A stretch of 64,000 nucleotides of DNA from Actinoplanes sp. SE50/110 (GCF_900119315.1 NZ_LT827010.1:6916494-6980493); one strand, 5' to 3'. Shown: positions 40,851-49,799, counted from the stretch's first letter. Notes: generated by a model from the sequence alone, not told the origin. A program made the numbers and translations.

Positions 40851-41528
40851 TCAGGCCCAGGCGCGCAGGAAGAAGTGGCCGAGCACGTCGAGGATCATCA
40901 GGACCAGCGGATAGCCACCGGGGAACAGGCTGAAGATCAGCAGCAGCAGGACGCCGATGTTCTTGTCCTCGAACCACAGCCGCATCCACTGCATTCCGTG
41001 CCCGGGGCGGGGGATCGCGTTGTACAGGATGCCGAACCCGTCCAGCGGCGGGATCGGGATCAGCGCGAGCAACCCGAACGCCAGCAGTCCCACCCCGAAC
41101 GACAACAGCACCTGCTGGCCGTACGGCAGCGGGCCGTCGACGCCGTGCAACACCATGCCGACCGTCAGGCTCTGGAACCGGAAGTCGTCGGCGGAGATCA
41201 GCGCGAACGCCGCGACCAGCAGCTCACCGGCGAGGATGCAGGCGACCGGACCGGCCGCGAAGACCGCCGCCGCCCGGCCCCGGCCCCGCCAGCGCGGCAC
41301 GTCGTCGACGGTGAGGATCTTGCCCCAGCCCATGCCGCCGAGGGCCGCACCGACCGCACCGAACGGGTCCAGGTCGTGGCGCAGGCTGGGGGTGAGACGG
41401 TCGCCGCGCTCGGCGAGGCCGACAGTGCGTGCGGTGAACCGGATCGCGACGGCGCGCAGCATCACGGCAGCGATGAAGGAGACGACCAGTGCGGCGAACG
41501 CGACCGGTGTCCCGAGCGCGAACAGCAC
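40851..41528 (-). CDS. Site-2-protease-like membrane protein lacking HExxH
   Basis: 225 residues, about five membrane segments. It has the family parts DPFGAVGAALGGMGWGKIL and LLALIPIPPLDGFGILYNAI (the P-L-D-G zinc-side motif), but the N-terminal helix that should carry HExxH reads VSFIAAVMLRAVAIRF instead. So it is probably not an active metalloprotease. Follows parA, where an S2P-like gene is common in actinobacteria. Confidence 0.8.
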   Translation of the reverse strand: MLFALGTPVAFAALVVSFIAAVMLRAVAIRFTARTVGLAERGDRLTPSLRHDLDPFGAVGAALGGMGWGKILTVDDVPRWRGRGRAAAVFAAGPVACILAGELLVAAFALISADDFRFQSLTVGMVLHGVDGPLPYGQQVLLSFGVGLLAFGLLALIPIPPLDGFGILYNAIPRPGHGMQWMRLWFEDKNIGVLLLLIFSLFPGGYPLVLMILDVLGHFFLRAWA

Positions 41529-41540
41529 GGAACCGGCGAC

Positions 41541-42470
41541 CTATCCTCGTTCTGCCTTGGAGGCGATGACCTCGCGAGCCAGCTGACGGTAGTTGCGGGC
41601 GCCCGAGGACGCCGGGTCCAGCGTAGTGATCGGGGCGCCGGCCACGGTCGACTCCGGGAACTTCACCGTCTTGGTGATGACCGTCTGGTACACCTTGTCG
41701 CCGAACGCCTCGACCACGCGCTGCAGCACCTGGCGGCAGTGGGTGGTGCGGGAGTCGTACATGGTGGCGAGGATGCCTTCGAGTTCCAGGTCGAAGTTGA
41801 GCCGCTCGCGCACCTTGTCGATGGTGTCGAGCAGCAGGGCGACACCGCGCAGCGAGAAGAACTCGCACTCCAGCGGGATGAGCACGCCGTGCGCGATGGT
41901 GAGCGCGTTGATCGCCAGCAGGCCCAGCGAGGGCTGGCAGTCGATCAGGATGAAGTCGTACTCCTTGCGGACCGAGCGCAGCGCCCGGGCCAGGGCCATC
42001 TCCCGGGCCACCTCGTTGACCAGCTGGATCTCGGCCGCGGAGAGGTCGATGTTGGCCGGCAGCAGGTGCAGCCCGGCGACATCGGTCTTGATGATGACGT
42101 CCTCGGTGGTGACGTCGTCCTGCATGAGCAGGTTGTAGATGCTCAGGTCGAGGTTGTGCGGGTTGACCCCGAGCCCGACCGAGCAGGCGCCCTGCGGGTC
42201 GAAGTCGACCAGGAGCACCTTGCGGCCGTATTCGGCCAGGGCGGCGCCCAGATTGATGGTGGTGGTCGTCTTCCCGACACCACCTTTCTGGTTCGCCAAA
42301 GCGATGATCCGCGCGGGGCCGTGCCGATCGGTCGGCATCGGCTCCGGGATCGGACGGCGCATCGTGTACGCCGTGGGGTCGGCAGGACCGAGGTCGGCGC
42401 CCAGATCCAGGGAATTCTGCTGATCGCGGAGCGCGGTGGTCCAGGCCTCCGCACGGTCGTTCCCTGACAT
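41541..42470 (-). CDS. parA: ParA/Soj-type ATPase
   Basis: 309 residues from ATG 42470. Deviant Walker A KGGVGKTTT at about residue 62, LVDFDPQGACSVGLG, ILIDCQPSLGLLAINAL and EGILATMYDSRTTHCRQVL. About 50 residues of N-terminal extension. No parB follows. In actinobacteria this ParA stands between xerD/ald and scpA and works in chromosome organisation with SMC-ScpAB (inferred). Confidence 0.92.
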   Translation of the reverse strand: MSGNDRAEAWTTALRDQQNSLDLGADLGPADPTAYTMRRPIPEPMPTDRHGPARIIALANQKGGVGKTTTTINLGAALAEYGRKVLLVDFDPQGACSVGLGVNPHNLDLSIYNLLMQDDVTTEDVIIKTDVAGLHLLPANIDLSAAEIQLVNEVAREMALARALRSVRKEYDFILIDCQPSLGLLAINALTIAHGVLIPLECEFFSLRGVALLLDTIDKVRERLNFDLELEGILATMYDSRTTHCRQVLQRVVEAFGDKVYQTVITKTVKFPESTVAGAPITTLDPASSGARNYRQLAREVIASKAERG

Positions 42471-42546
42471 CGCCCTCGCCCCCTCCCGACTCGATGCCCG
42501 ACTGTACGCCACACGCGCCGCCCTGTCGGGGTCAGCCGTTCGGCGT

Positions 42547-42562
42547 GTCGCACCTAAGGGTG
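42547..42562 (-). terminator. Short hairpin between xerD and parA
   Basis: CGCACC and GGTGCG with a short loop lie just after the xerD stop on the minus strand. Weak, without T tract. Confidence 0.35.
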
Positions 42563-42570
42563 CGTAGCTT

Positions 42571-43485
42571 CTAACGAGCGCGCGGGTGGGAGGTCGCGTA
42601 GACCTCCCGCAGGCGCTCGACGGTCACCAGCGTATACACCTGTGTCGTGGTGACCGAGGCGTGTCCCAGCAGTTCCTGAACGACGCGCACATCGGCCCCG
42701 CCGTCGAGCAGATGCGTGGCGTAGGAGTGACGCAACGTGTGCGGGCTGACCGCGTGCGGCCCGTCGACCGGCAGGCCGGCCGCGGTGGCGCAGCGGTGCA
42801 GCACGGTCCAGGCGCTCTGCCGGGACAGCCGGCCGCCACGGGCGTTCAGGAAGATCGCCGGGGTGCCCCGCCCGGCCTCGGCCAGGGTGGGCCGGGCCCG
42901 CACCAGATAGGCCTGCAACGCGGTACGGGCGTAGCCGCCGACCGGGACGAGCCGGGTCCGGCCACCCTTGCCGCGCAGCGTGGCGGCACTGTCCGCACCC
43001 AGTTGCAGGTCGTCGATGTCGGCGCCGACCGCCTCGGAGATCCGCGCCCCGGTGCCGTAGAGGAACTCCAGCAGGGCCCGGTCCCGCAGACCCAACGGGT
43101 TGTCCGCGGCGGGCACCGCGAGCAGTCGTTCGACCTGGTCGGTGTCGAGCGCCCGGGGCAGCCGCCGGGGTGGCGCGGGCGGATGCACGTCGGCCGCCAC
43201 GTCCTGCGCGACCAGACGTTCGCGGACGGCGAACCGGTGCAGGCCGCGGACCGCGCTGATCGCCCGGGCGGCCGACGACGAGGCGAGACCCTCGTCACGC
43301 AGGGTGGCCAGGTGGCCGGTCACGTCGGCCGGGCGGACCCGGTCGAGGTCCTCGATGCCGGCCGCGACCAGCCGTTCGGCGTACCGGTCGAGGTCGCGGC
43401 GGTACGACGCGAGCGTGTTGCGGGACAGTCCACGCTCGACGCCGAGATGGTCCAGGTACGCCTTTATCGCCCGGTCGAGTGTCAG
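42571..43485 (-). CDS. xerD: XerD chromosome-dimer recombinase, CTG start
   Basis: 304-residue tyrosine recombinase that resolves chromosome dimers at dif with XerC. Core-binding domain IKAYLDHLGVERGLSRNTLA. Catalytic residues are in YGTGARISEAVG, SPHTLRHSYATHLLDGG, LGHASVTTTQVYTLV. No ATG, GTG or TTG fits. CTG 43485 has GGAGG seven bases upstream and overlaps the ald stop as CTGA, giving a protein start (MTLDRAIKAYL) that matches XerD length. Confidence 0.93.
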   Translation of the reverse strand: MTLDRAIKAYLDHLGVERGLSRNTLASYRRDLDRYAERLVAAGIEDLDRVRPADVTGHLATLRDEGLASSSAARAISAVRGLHRFAVRERLVAQDVAADVHPPAPPRRLPRALDTDQVERLLAVPAADNPLGLRDRALLEFLYGTGARISEAVGADIDDLQLGADSAATLRGKGGRTRLVPVGGYARTALQAYLVRARPTLAEAGRGTPAIFLNARGGRLSRQSAWTVLHRCATAAGLPVDGPHAVSPHTLRHSYATHLLDGGADVRVVQELLGHASVTTTQVYTLVTVERLREVYATSHPRAR

Positions 43486-44597
43486 CTCAGCACCTCCGTC
43501 AGCAACGTCACCGGCATCCCGTGCGCCTCGGCCACCGGGCCGTAGACGACGTGACCGTCGTGGGTGTTGAGCCCGGCGGCCAGCGCCCGGTCGTGGCGCA
43601 GCGCGTCGCGCCAGCCCCGGTTGGCCAGTTCCAGAGCGTACGGGAGGGTGACGTTGGTCAACGCGTAGGTGCTGGTGTGCGGCACCGCCCCGGGCATGTT
43701 CGCGACGCAGTAGAACATCGATCCGTGCACCCGGTAGGTCGGGTCGTCGTGGGTGGTCGGCCGGGACGCCTCGAAGCAGCCGCCCTGGTCGATCGAGATG
43801 TCGACCAGCACGCTGCCCGGTTTCATCCGCTCCACCAGATCGTTGGAGATCAGCGTCGGCGCTTTCGCACCGGGCACCAGGACCGCGCCCACCACCAGGT
43901 CCGCGTCGAGCACGGCGCGTTCGATCTCGTACGCGTTGGAGGCGATCGTCTGCAGGTGCCCGCGATAGTCGGCGTCGGCGGCCCGCAGCCGGGCGATGTT
44001 GCGGTCCAGCAGCTTGACCTCGGCCTGCATGCCGAGCGCGATCGCGGCCGCGTTCATCCCGGACACACCGGCCCCGATCACCACCACCTTGGCCGCGTAG
44101 ACGCCGGGCACCCCGCCCATCAGCACGCCGCGGCCGCCGCCCTGGCGCATCAGGTGGTACGCGCCGACCTGGGGCGCGAGCCGACCGGCCACCTCGGACA
44201 TCGGGGCCAGCAGCGGCAGGGACCGGTCGGCGAGCTCGACGGTCTCGTAGGCGATCCCGGTCACCCGGTGTTCCATCAGCGCGTCGGTGCACTCCCGGGA
44301 GGCGGCCAGGTGCAGATAGGTGAACAGCACCTGGCCGGGCCGCATCCGATGGTATTCGCTGGCCACCGGCTCCTTGACCTTGAGCACCAGGTCGGCTTCG
44401 GACCACACCGAGTCGGCGTCGGGCAGGATGGTGGCGCCGGCCTCGCGGTAGTCCGCGTCGGTGATCGAGGAGCCGAGTCCGGCCGCGCTCTGAACGAACA
44501 CCTGATGTCCGGCCCGGGCGAACTCGAACACGCCGGCCGGGGTGATCGCCACCCGGAACTCGTTGTTCTTGACCTCGCTGGGAATGCCGATTTTCAC
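43482..44597 (-). CDS. ald: Alanine dehydrogenase
   Basis: 371 residues, the standard length. VKIGIPSEVKNNEFRVAITP, GHQVFVQSAAGLGSSI, MRPGQVLFTYLHLA and the NAD site VVIGAGVSGMNAAAIALG. Interconverts alanine and pyruvate plus ammonia with NAD. GTG 44597 has AGGGGG eight bases upstream. Coupled to xerD. Confidence 0.95.
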   Translation of the reverse strand: MKIGIPSEVKNNEFRVAITPAGVFEFARAGHQVFVQSAAGLGSSITDADYREAGATILPDADSVWSEADLVLKVKEPVASEYHRMRPGQVLFTYLHLAASRECTDALMEHRVTGIAYETVELADRSLPLLAPMSEVAGRLAPQVGAYHLMRQGGGRGVLMGGVPGVYAAKVVVIGAGVSGMNAAAIALGMQAEVKLLDRNIARLRAADADYRGHLQTIASNAYEIERAVLDADLVVGAVLVPGAKAPTLISNDLVERMKPGSVLVDISIDQGGCFEASRPTTHDDPTYRVHGSMFYCVANMPGAVPHTSTYALTNVTLPYALELANRGWRDALRHDRALAAGLNTHDGHVVYGPVAEAHGMPVTLLTEVLS

Positions 44598-44671
44598 CGT
44601 ATTACCCCCTTTGACCGGCACGCTACCCACTCGGTATCACCGCAAGGGAGACTTACCGGTACGGTCGCCCG

Positions 44672-45880
44672 ATGAGTGGCGGCTTTCCCTGGCTTCTCGT
44701 CGACCAGAACATCGACGACGGCGACGCGGTCGTGGCGGCGTGCGCCGACATCGACGGCCTGTTCGCCGACCCGGGTGAGCCGCCGGTCGAGCGGTACACG
44801 CTGCTCGGCTGCGCCCCGGCCGGCCGGCTGCGCGCGGCCTGCGACGGCTACGGCGCGCCCTGGCTGGGCAACATCGGACTGGAGACGATCCACCGGCCGG
44901 AGTCGAAGCATCCCCGGGAGTGCTGGGAGTGCACCGAGGAGTTGCTCGACCTCACCGTGGTGTCGGCCAGCCCGACCGGCTACGGGGTGTTCGACGTGGT
45001 CCTGGAGGGCCGGCTGCGGATCGATCCGGAGCACCGCAAGCGGCGCCGCGGGCCGGACCGGGCCCCGGAGGCCGACGGCTACGTGCTGACCGGGATCACC
45101 GGCGAGGGCGAGGAGACGTTCGGCACCTGCCAGGACGTGTCCGGAGTGTTCCGGTCCCGGCCGCAGCGGGTGCCGGCACCGGCGACGCTGATCGGCTGCC
45201 GGCCCGAGCCGCGGCTGCGGCGGGCGATCGACGCGTTCACCCGGGGCGCCGCCCGGCACCGGCGGATGATCATCGCGTCGATCTTCAGCGTGGCCGACGA
45301 CGGCACCGCGACGCACATGCTGGACAGCGGGCTGGGCGCCGAGGTGTCCGCCGTGCGCCCGTCGGTGCTCGGCGACGGGCTGCTCGACGTCGACTTCGGG
45401 AGCTCCTACGGGGATGCGATCAAAGGCGGTCGCCCGCACGGGGCCCGGGAGATCTGGGAGCGCTGGCAGGCCGGACGACCGACCGAGCGGGGGCAGTGGG
45501 CGGCGTACCCGGCGGCGCTGCGGCACGAGTGGGCCGGCGCCGCGCTGGCCCACCACCGGCCGGGGCCGGACCGGCCGGCCGGGCGGACGTACCACCTGGA
45601 CGGCCGGCACGTGACCGACGAGGACGGCTTCTACTGCGCGATCGGCGAGGCGATCAACGGCCCGGGCGGATACTTCGGGTGGAACGCCGGAGCGCTGCAC
45701 GACTGCCTGCTCGGCGGCTGGGGCGCGGCGCCCGGCTTCCGGCTCGTCTGGCACGACTCGGCGGTGGCCCGCAAGCACCTGGTCCCCGGTTACGACCGCC
45801 GCGACTGGTGCCCGGCGATCACCATGGACCACCTCCTCGCCTGGCTGGCCGAGGACGGGGTCGAGGTCGACCTGCGCTGA
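44672..45880 (+). CDS. Barstar-family protein with long N-terminal domain
   Basis: 402 residues. The C-terminal 90 residues match the barstar fold: RTYHLDGRHVTDEDGFYCAI, GEAINGPGGYFGWNAGALHD and CLLGGWGAAPGFRLVWHDS. Barstars inhibit barnase-type RNases. The first 310 residues are unrecognised, with Cys pairs (HPRECWECTEELLDLTVVSA). No barnase gene is next to it, so it may be an orphan immunity protein. Confidence 0.8.
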   Translation: MSGGFPWLLVDQNIDDGDAVVAACADIDGLFADPGEPPVERYTLLGCAPAGRLRAACDGYGAPWLGNIGLETIHRPESKHPRECWECTEELLDLTVVSASPTGYGVFDVVLEGRLRIDPEHRKRRRGPDRAPEADGYVLTGITGEGEETFGTCQDVSGVFRSRPQRVPAPATLIGCRPEPRLRRAIDAFTRGAARHRRMIIASIFSVADDGTATHMLDSGLGAEVSAVRPSVLGDGLLDVDFGSSYGDAIKGGRPHGAREIWERWQAGRPTERGQWAAYPAALRHEWAGAALAHHRPGPDRPAGRTYHLDGRHVTDEDGFYCAIGEAINGPGGYFGWNAGALHDCLLGGWGAAPGFRLVWHDSAVARKHLVPGYDRRDWCPAITMDHLLAWLAEDGVEVDLR

Positions 45881-45933
45881 TCACGCCGGCCGCGGAGGTG
45901 CCGTCCGCGCCGCGACCGGCGATCCCGGCCGCC

Positions 45934-47397
45934 CTAGTTGGACACCCTGGCCAGCCGGTCCTTGAGACCCTGGCCGAAGGCGGTGGCGGTGCCGTTGTGG
46001 TTGCTGATCAGCGACGGGCCGGTCGAGCAGTCCCAGGTGTTCCAGGTCCAGCCCAGGTAGCCGACCTGGTGCGCGTCCGCCCAGTCCATCAGGGGGTCGA
46101 TGAACCCGTGGGCGCAGTCGTTCTCGCCGATCTCGCTGAGTGTCAGCGGGACCTGCGCGGCGACCGGCGCCAGCTGGCTGTTCCAGCAGGCGGTGGTGGC
46201 ACACGTGTTGAAGTTGTAGATGTGCGCGAAGGCGGCCAGGTTGTTCAGCGGGTCGCTCGGCTTGTAGGTGAGCCACTGGCTGAGGTCGTTGGCGTAGGCC
46301 AGCCCGCCGACCAGGATCACGTTGGTGGCCCCGGTCGCCCGGACCGCGTTGACCAGGCTCTGGAAGCCCGCCACCGGGTAACCGATGCCGGTGCAGGTGC
46401 CGCCGTCACGCCAGCACTTCCAGCCGCTGGTGGCGTCGCCGGTGGCCCGCTCCGGGTAGGGCTCGTTGAACAGGTCGAAGACGACCGCGTCGTCGCCCTT
46501 GAAGGCGCCGGCCACCCCGGTCCAGAAGGACGGGGCGTACTGCGCGTCGGGCATCGGCTTCTGGCAGGTCGCCTTGACGTCGCTGCACCCGGACGACGGG
46601 CCGGTGTACAGGCCGTGGTTCCAGTGCATCTCGACGATCGGCGTGATGCCGTTCCTGACCAGCAGGGTCACGTAGTCCTTGACGGCCGTCTGGTAGACCG
46701 CGCCGCCGTACGCCGCGGGCACGTCCGCCGTGCCCAGCCAGCACTCCTCGTTCAGCGGCACCCGGACCGTGCGGATCTTCCAGGTGCGCATGGCGTCGAT
46801 CGAGGCCTGGTCCATCGGGCCGTCCCAGATGCCGTTGCCCTGAATGCAGGCGAACTCGCCACCGGAGCGGTTGACCCCGAGCAGCCGCCGCGTCTCTCCG
46901 GCGGCGGTGACCAGCTTGTTGCCACTGACTTTCAGAGCGGGGGCGGCGCCGGACGGCGGAGGCGGGGTGGACGGCGACGCGGGAACCGTCCCGTTGCACG
47001 CCACTCCGTTCAGGGTGAAGGCGGCCGGCACCGGGTTGGCGCCGCTGAAGGTGCCGGTGAAGCCCACACCCACGGTCGCGCCGGTGGCCAGTGAGCCGTT
47101 CCAGCCCATCGAGGCGGCGGTGACGTGCGCGCCGCTCTGGCTCCAGGTCGCGCTCCAGCCCTGGGTCACCCTTTGCCCGCTGTCCGGGAAGTCGAAGCCG
47201 AGGCTCCAGGAGGTGAGCGGGTCGCCGAGGTTCTTGACGCTGACGTCGCCCTGGAAGCCGCCGGGCCACTGGCTGGCGATCTTGTAGGTGACGGAGCAGC
47301 CGGCACTGGCCGCGGACGCCGGGGGCAGCGCTGTGACCAGGGTGCCCGCGGTGGCCAGCGCACCGGCCGCGAACAACGCCATCGTGCGGAGTCTCAT
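45934..47397 (-). CDS. Secreted GH5 cellulase with CBM2
   Basis: 487 residues. Sec signal (RTMALFAAGALATAGTLV), an N-terminal CBM2 (CSVTYKIASQWPGGFQGDVS, W-x-L-G-F-D-F, GWNGSLATGATVGVGFTGTF), a Pro/Ser linker and a GH5 domain: LGVNRSGGEFACIQ, VEMHWNHGLY, acid/base Glu in FDLFNEPYPE and nucleophile Glu in PLTLSEIGEND. ATG 47397 is 28 bases from an exact CebR-type operator. Acts on cellulose outside the cell. Confidence 0.92.
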   Translation of the reverse strand: MRLRTMALFAAGALATAGTLVTALPPASAASAGCSVTYKIASQWPGGFQGDVSVKNLGDPLTSWSLGFDFPDSGQRVTQGWSATWSQSGAHVTAASMGWNGSLATGATVGVGFTGTFSGANPVPAAFTLNGVACNGTVPASPSTPPPPSGAAPALKVSGNKLVTAAGETRRLLGVNRSGGEFACIQGNGIWDGPMDQASIDAMRTWKIRTVRVPLNEECWLGTADVPAAYGGAVYQTAVKDYVTLLVRNGITPIVEMHWNHGLYTGPSSGCSDVKATCQKPMPDAQYAPSFWTGVAGAFKGDDAVVFDLFNEPYPERATGDATSGWKCWRDGGTCTGIGYPVAGFQSLVNAVRATGATNVILVGGLAYANDLSQWLTYKPSDPLNNLAAFAHIYNFNTCATTACWNSQLAPVAAQVPLTLSEIGENDCAHGFIDPLMDWADAHQVGYLGWTWNTWDCSTGPSLISNHNGTATAFGQGLKDRLARVSN

Positions 47398-47424
47398 GGG
47401 GGATACCAATCGACGGGGACGGAT

Positions 47425-47438
47425 TGGGAGCGCTCCCA
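47425..47438. promoter_or_regulatory. CebR-type operator TGGGAGCGCTCCCA
   Basis: Perfect 14-bp palindrome identical to the CebR box of Streptomyces, where the LacI-type repressor leaves the site when cellobiose binds. Located 28 bases upstream of the cellulase start. Confidence 0.88.
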
Positions 47439-47469
47439 TTCTGTCCCTCGTTCAACGAGTACGCAACAT

Positions 47470-48102
47470 TCAACCGAGCAGTCGTGCCCGCAGCGCCGCC
47501 GCCCCGCTGCCGTGCAGCTCGTCGAGCACCACCGGGCGCCCCGTCATCGCCAGCATCAGCGCCTCCCCCGCGCCCCGCACGGTCAGCAGGCCCTGACCAC
47601 CCTCCCAGTCCAGGTCGGTGGCGATGAACCGCAGCCCGTCCAAGCGGCCACGCGCCACGAACGAGCCGCGCGCCTTCGGGCTGATCAGGAAGTCCAGCGC
47701 GAGCAGCATCCGTTCGGGCACCAGGTCCCGGGTCAACCCGAGCGGGCGGCAGATGTCCTGCCCGTGCACCTGCAGATCGGTGAGCTGCCCGAACGGCCCG
47801 ACCACCGGCGGGTTGAAGTCGAACTCGGCGTTCGCCCGCAGCTGCAGCGCGATCTCGTCGGCGGTCAGGTCCAGCGCCAGGTCGCGGACCAGGTCGGCAT
47901 TGGCCCGGTGCACCCGGAAGCCGTGCCGGATCACCGCCGGCACGATCCGCCGGGCCCCGAAGATCCACGGCGCGCAGAGGTGCGCCGCCACCTCGTGCAC
48001 CGTCCAGCCGGCACAGAGGCTGGGCGTGATCAGCTGACTCGGCTTCAGCGACTCGATCAGCTCCGCGATCCGGCGGCGCTCATCGGCGATCATCGACAGC
48101 AT
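47470..48102 (-). CDS. DinB/maleylpyruvate-isomerase-fold protein
   Basis: 210 residues from ATG 48102 (upstream GTG and TTG starts possible). MIADERRRIAELIESLKPSQ, SLCAGWTVHEVAAHLCAPWI and FGQLTDLQVHGQDICRPLG give the helical-bundle His pattern of mycothiol-dependent isomerase-like proteins. Probable mycothiol-dependent enzyme. Substrate unknown. Confidence 0.8.
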   Translation of the reverse strand: MLSMIADERRRIAELIESLKPSQLITPSLCAGWTVHEVAAHLCAPWIFGARRIVPAVIRHGFRVHRANADLVRDLALDLTADEIALQLRANAEFDFNPPVVGPFGQLTDLQVHGQDICRPLGLTRDLVPERMLLALDFLISPKARGSFVARGRLDGLRFIATDLDWEGGQGLLTVRGAGEALMLAMTGRPVVLDELHGSGAAALRARLLG

Positions 48103-48139
48103 GTCCACAGCGGACAAGTTACCGTGCGACACCGGATGA

Positions 48140-48943
48140 TCACTGGAATGCGTGCCGGTTCCGGTCGGCCCACCCTCCGAAAGTGCCCGCCGGACGCCCC
48201 AGCACCCGCTCGACATCCGGGGTGATCCGCTGCTCAGCGGCGGTCGGCGCGCCGAGGATGGCGAGTGTGCCATCGACGACCGGCGCCGGCATGAATCCCA
48301 GCATCTGCGCACGGGCCTCGTCCACGGTCTGCTCGACGAAGCGCACCGCCTCGCCGAGCGCCTGACCGATCCGGGCCGCCCGCTGCCGCGGTGTGCTCAG
48401 CTCCGGCCCGGTCAGCTCGTAGACCCGCCCCGCGTGCGCCGGATCGGTCAGCGCCGCGGCCGCCACCCCGGCGATGTCCCGCGGGTCGACCAGCGGCAGC
48501 CCGACGTCACCGAACGGGGCTCGCGCCTCCCGCCGGGCGCGGATCGACTCGGCCCAGGCCAGCGCGTTCGAGGCGAAGCCGCCCGGCCGCAGCACCGTCC
48601 ACTCCAGCCCGGACCCCCGCACGGTCTCCTCCAACGCCCGCAGCGGGGCGTGCGCCGGCCGGGCCGCGGCGCCCTGCGAGGACAGCAGCACGACCCGCCG
48701 CACCCCGGCGGCTTTCACCTCGTCCAGGATGGTCGGCCCATCCAGGTGCGCACCGGCGCCCGAGACCAGCAGGAAGAACGCCTCCGCCCCGGCCAGCGCC
48801 GGCCGTAGGCTCGGCGGGTCGGCCAGGTCGGCCGGCCACCGCGGCGCCGCGCGGGACACCGCCCGCACCCGTGCGCCGCCCTCGGTCAGCGTCGCCACCA
48901 GCGGCCGGCCCACATTGCCGGTCGCCCCCGTCACCACGATCAT
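48140..48943 (-). CDS. NmrA-like NAD(P)-binding protein
   Basis: 267 residues. MIVVTGATGNVGRPLVATL, AFFLLVSGAGAHLDGPTIL, VVLLSSQGAAARPAHA, WTVLRPGGFASNAL and YELTGPELSTPRQRAARIG: an atypical SDR of the NmrA/QOR2 type, probably a quinone or small-ligand sensor/reductase. Divergent from the HxlR gene, the usual pairing. Confidence 0.88.
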   Translation of the reverse strand: MIVVTGATGNVGRPLVATLTEGGARVRAVSRAAPRWPADLADPPSLRPALAGAEAFFLLVSGAGAHLDGPTILDEVKAAGVRRVVLLSSQGAAARPAHAPLRALEETVRGSGLEWTVLRPGGFASNALAWAESIRARREARAPFGDVGLPLVDPRDIAGVAAAALTDPAHAGRVYELTGPELSTPRQRAARIGQALGEAVRFVEQTVDEARAQMLGFMPAPVVDGTLAILGAPTAAEQRITPDVERVLGRPAGTFGGWADRNRHAFQ

Positions 48944-49004
48944 TGCGACTCCCTCTCCGGTCCCTCGTGGACCTGTGAGAAAGACGCTAAATGCCTGGAC
49001 ACGG

Positions 49005-49014
49005 TAGGTACCTA
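49005..49014. promoter_or_regulatory. Palindrome TAGGTACCTA, candidate HxlR operator
   Basis: Perfect 10-bp palindrome between the NmrA-like start (48943) and the HxlR GTG (49033). Suited to control both divergent genes. Confidence 0.45.
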
Positions 49015-49032
49015 GAGGATAGTAATGATTTT

Positions 49033-49413
49033 GTGACGAGCGTTACCAGCACCGACCCCCTGCAGGCCTGCCCGATCGCCCCGGTGGTCGACATCGTCTT
49101 CAGCCGATGGACCACACCGATCCTCTGGACGCTGCACGAGAGCGGCCGGCTGCGTTTCGTCGAGCTGGAGCGCCGCCTCCCGACGATCACGCCGAAGGTG
49201 CTCACCCAGCGGCTGCGGCAGCTGGAACGCGACGGCCTGATCACCCGCACCTACCACGCGGAGGTGCCGCCGCGCGCGGAGTACGAGATCAGCGACCTGG
49301 GCCGCAGTCTCGCCCCGGTCTTCGCCCAGCTGGCCACCTGGGCCGGCGGTCACCTGGGCGAGGTGGACCGGGCACGCGCCGCTTACGACGCGACGAAGAT
49401 GCAGAGCATGTGA
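49033..49413 (+). CDS. HxlR-family regulator
   Basis: 126 residues from GTG 49033. CPIAPVVDIVFSRWTTPIL (conserved Cys), RFVELERRLPTITPKVLTQR, LRQLERDGLITRTYHAEVPP and YEISDLGRSLAPVFAQLATW. HxlR proteins sense aldehydes or redox change. An ATG at 48991 would put the palindrome inside the gene, so GTG is preferred. Its 3' end overlaps the convergent VOC gene by 31 bases. Confidence 0.88.
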   Translation: MTSVTSTDPLQACPIAPVVDIVFSRWTTPILWTLHESGRLRFVELERRLPTITPKVLTQRLRQLERDGLITRTYHAEVPPRAEYEISDLGRSLAPVFAQLATWAGGHLGEVDRARAAYDATKMQSM

Positions 49414-49799
49414 CCGGCCGGGTCGGCATAGACGCGCAGCGGCTCGTCCTCGTCGTCGCTGCGGTCGAACCGCAGCGTGGCGCCCAGGCTCAGGGCCCGC
49501 TCGTGCTGCCGGTTCAGCTCGGCCACCGAGTCCACCGCGGTGTCCAGGTGCATCTGCTGCGGGACGGTGCCGTCCGGCCAGGTGGTCGGTTTCAGCCCGG
49601 GCTCCTGCTGGAAGGCGAGCCGCATGCCGCCGTCACCCTCCAGCACCAGCCAGTCGCGGCCCTTCTCGTCGTCCTCCCCCGGTGCCGGGGGCTCGTCGCC
49701 GGGCCGATATCGCAGGCCCAGCAGGTGCCGGTAGAACTCGGCCAGGGCCCGCGCGTCCGGCGTGTCCAGCACCACGGACTGCAGCTTCGGAAAGGTCAC
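49383..49799 (-). CDS. VOC/glyoxalase-family protein
   Basis: 138 residues from GTG 49799 with GGAGGGGATC upstream. VVLDTPDARALAEFYRHLLG, DWLVLEGDGGMRLAFQQEPG, QMHLDTAV and RVYADPAGHMLCIF: paired beta-alpha-beta-beta-beta modules, with metal-site residues only partly kept. Frequent in actinomycetes. Substrate unknown. Confidence 0.85.
   Translation of the reverse strand: MTFPKLQSVVLDTPDARALAEFYRHLLGLRYRPGDEPPAPGEDDEKGRDWLVLEGDGGMRLAFQQEPGLKPTTWPDGTVPQQMHLDTAVDSVAELNRQHERALSLGATLRFDRSDDEDEPLRVYADPAGHMLCIFVAS

Noticed and set aside
40875..42467. 530-residue plus-strand frame across parA and the S2P-like gene
   Set aside because: Antisense shadow. Composition is Gln/Arg/Asp-rich, without motifs, while the minus strand codes clear ParA.
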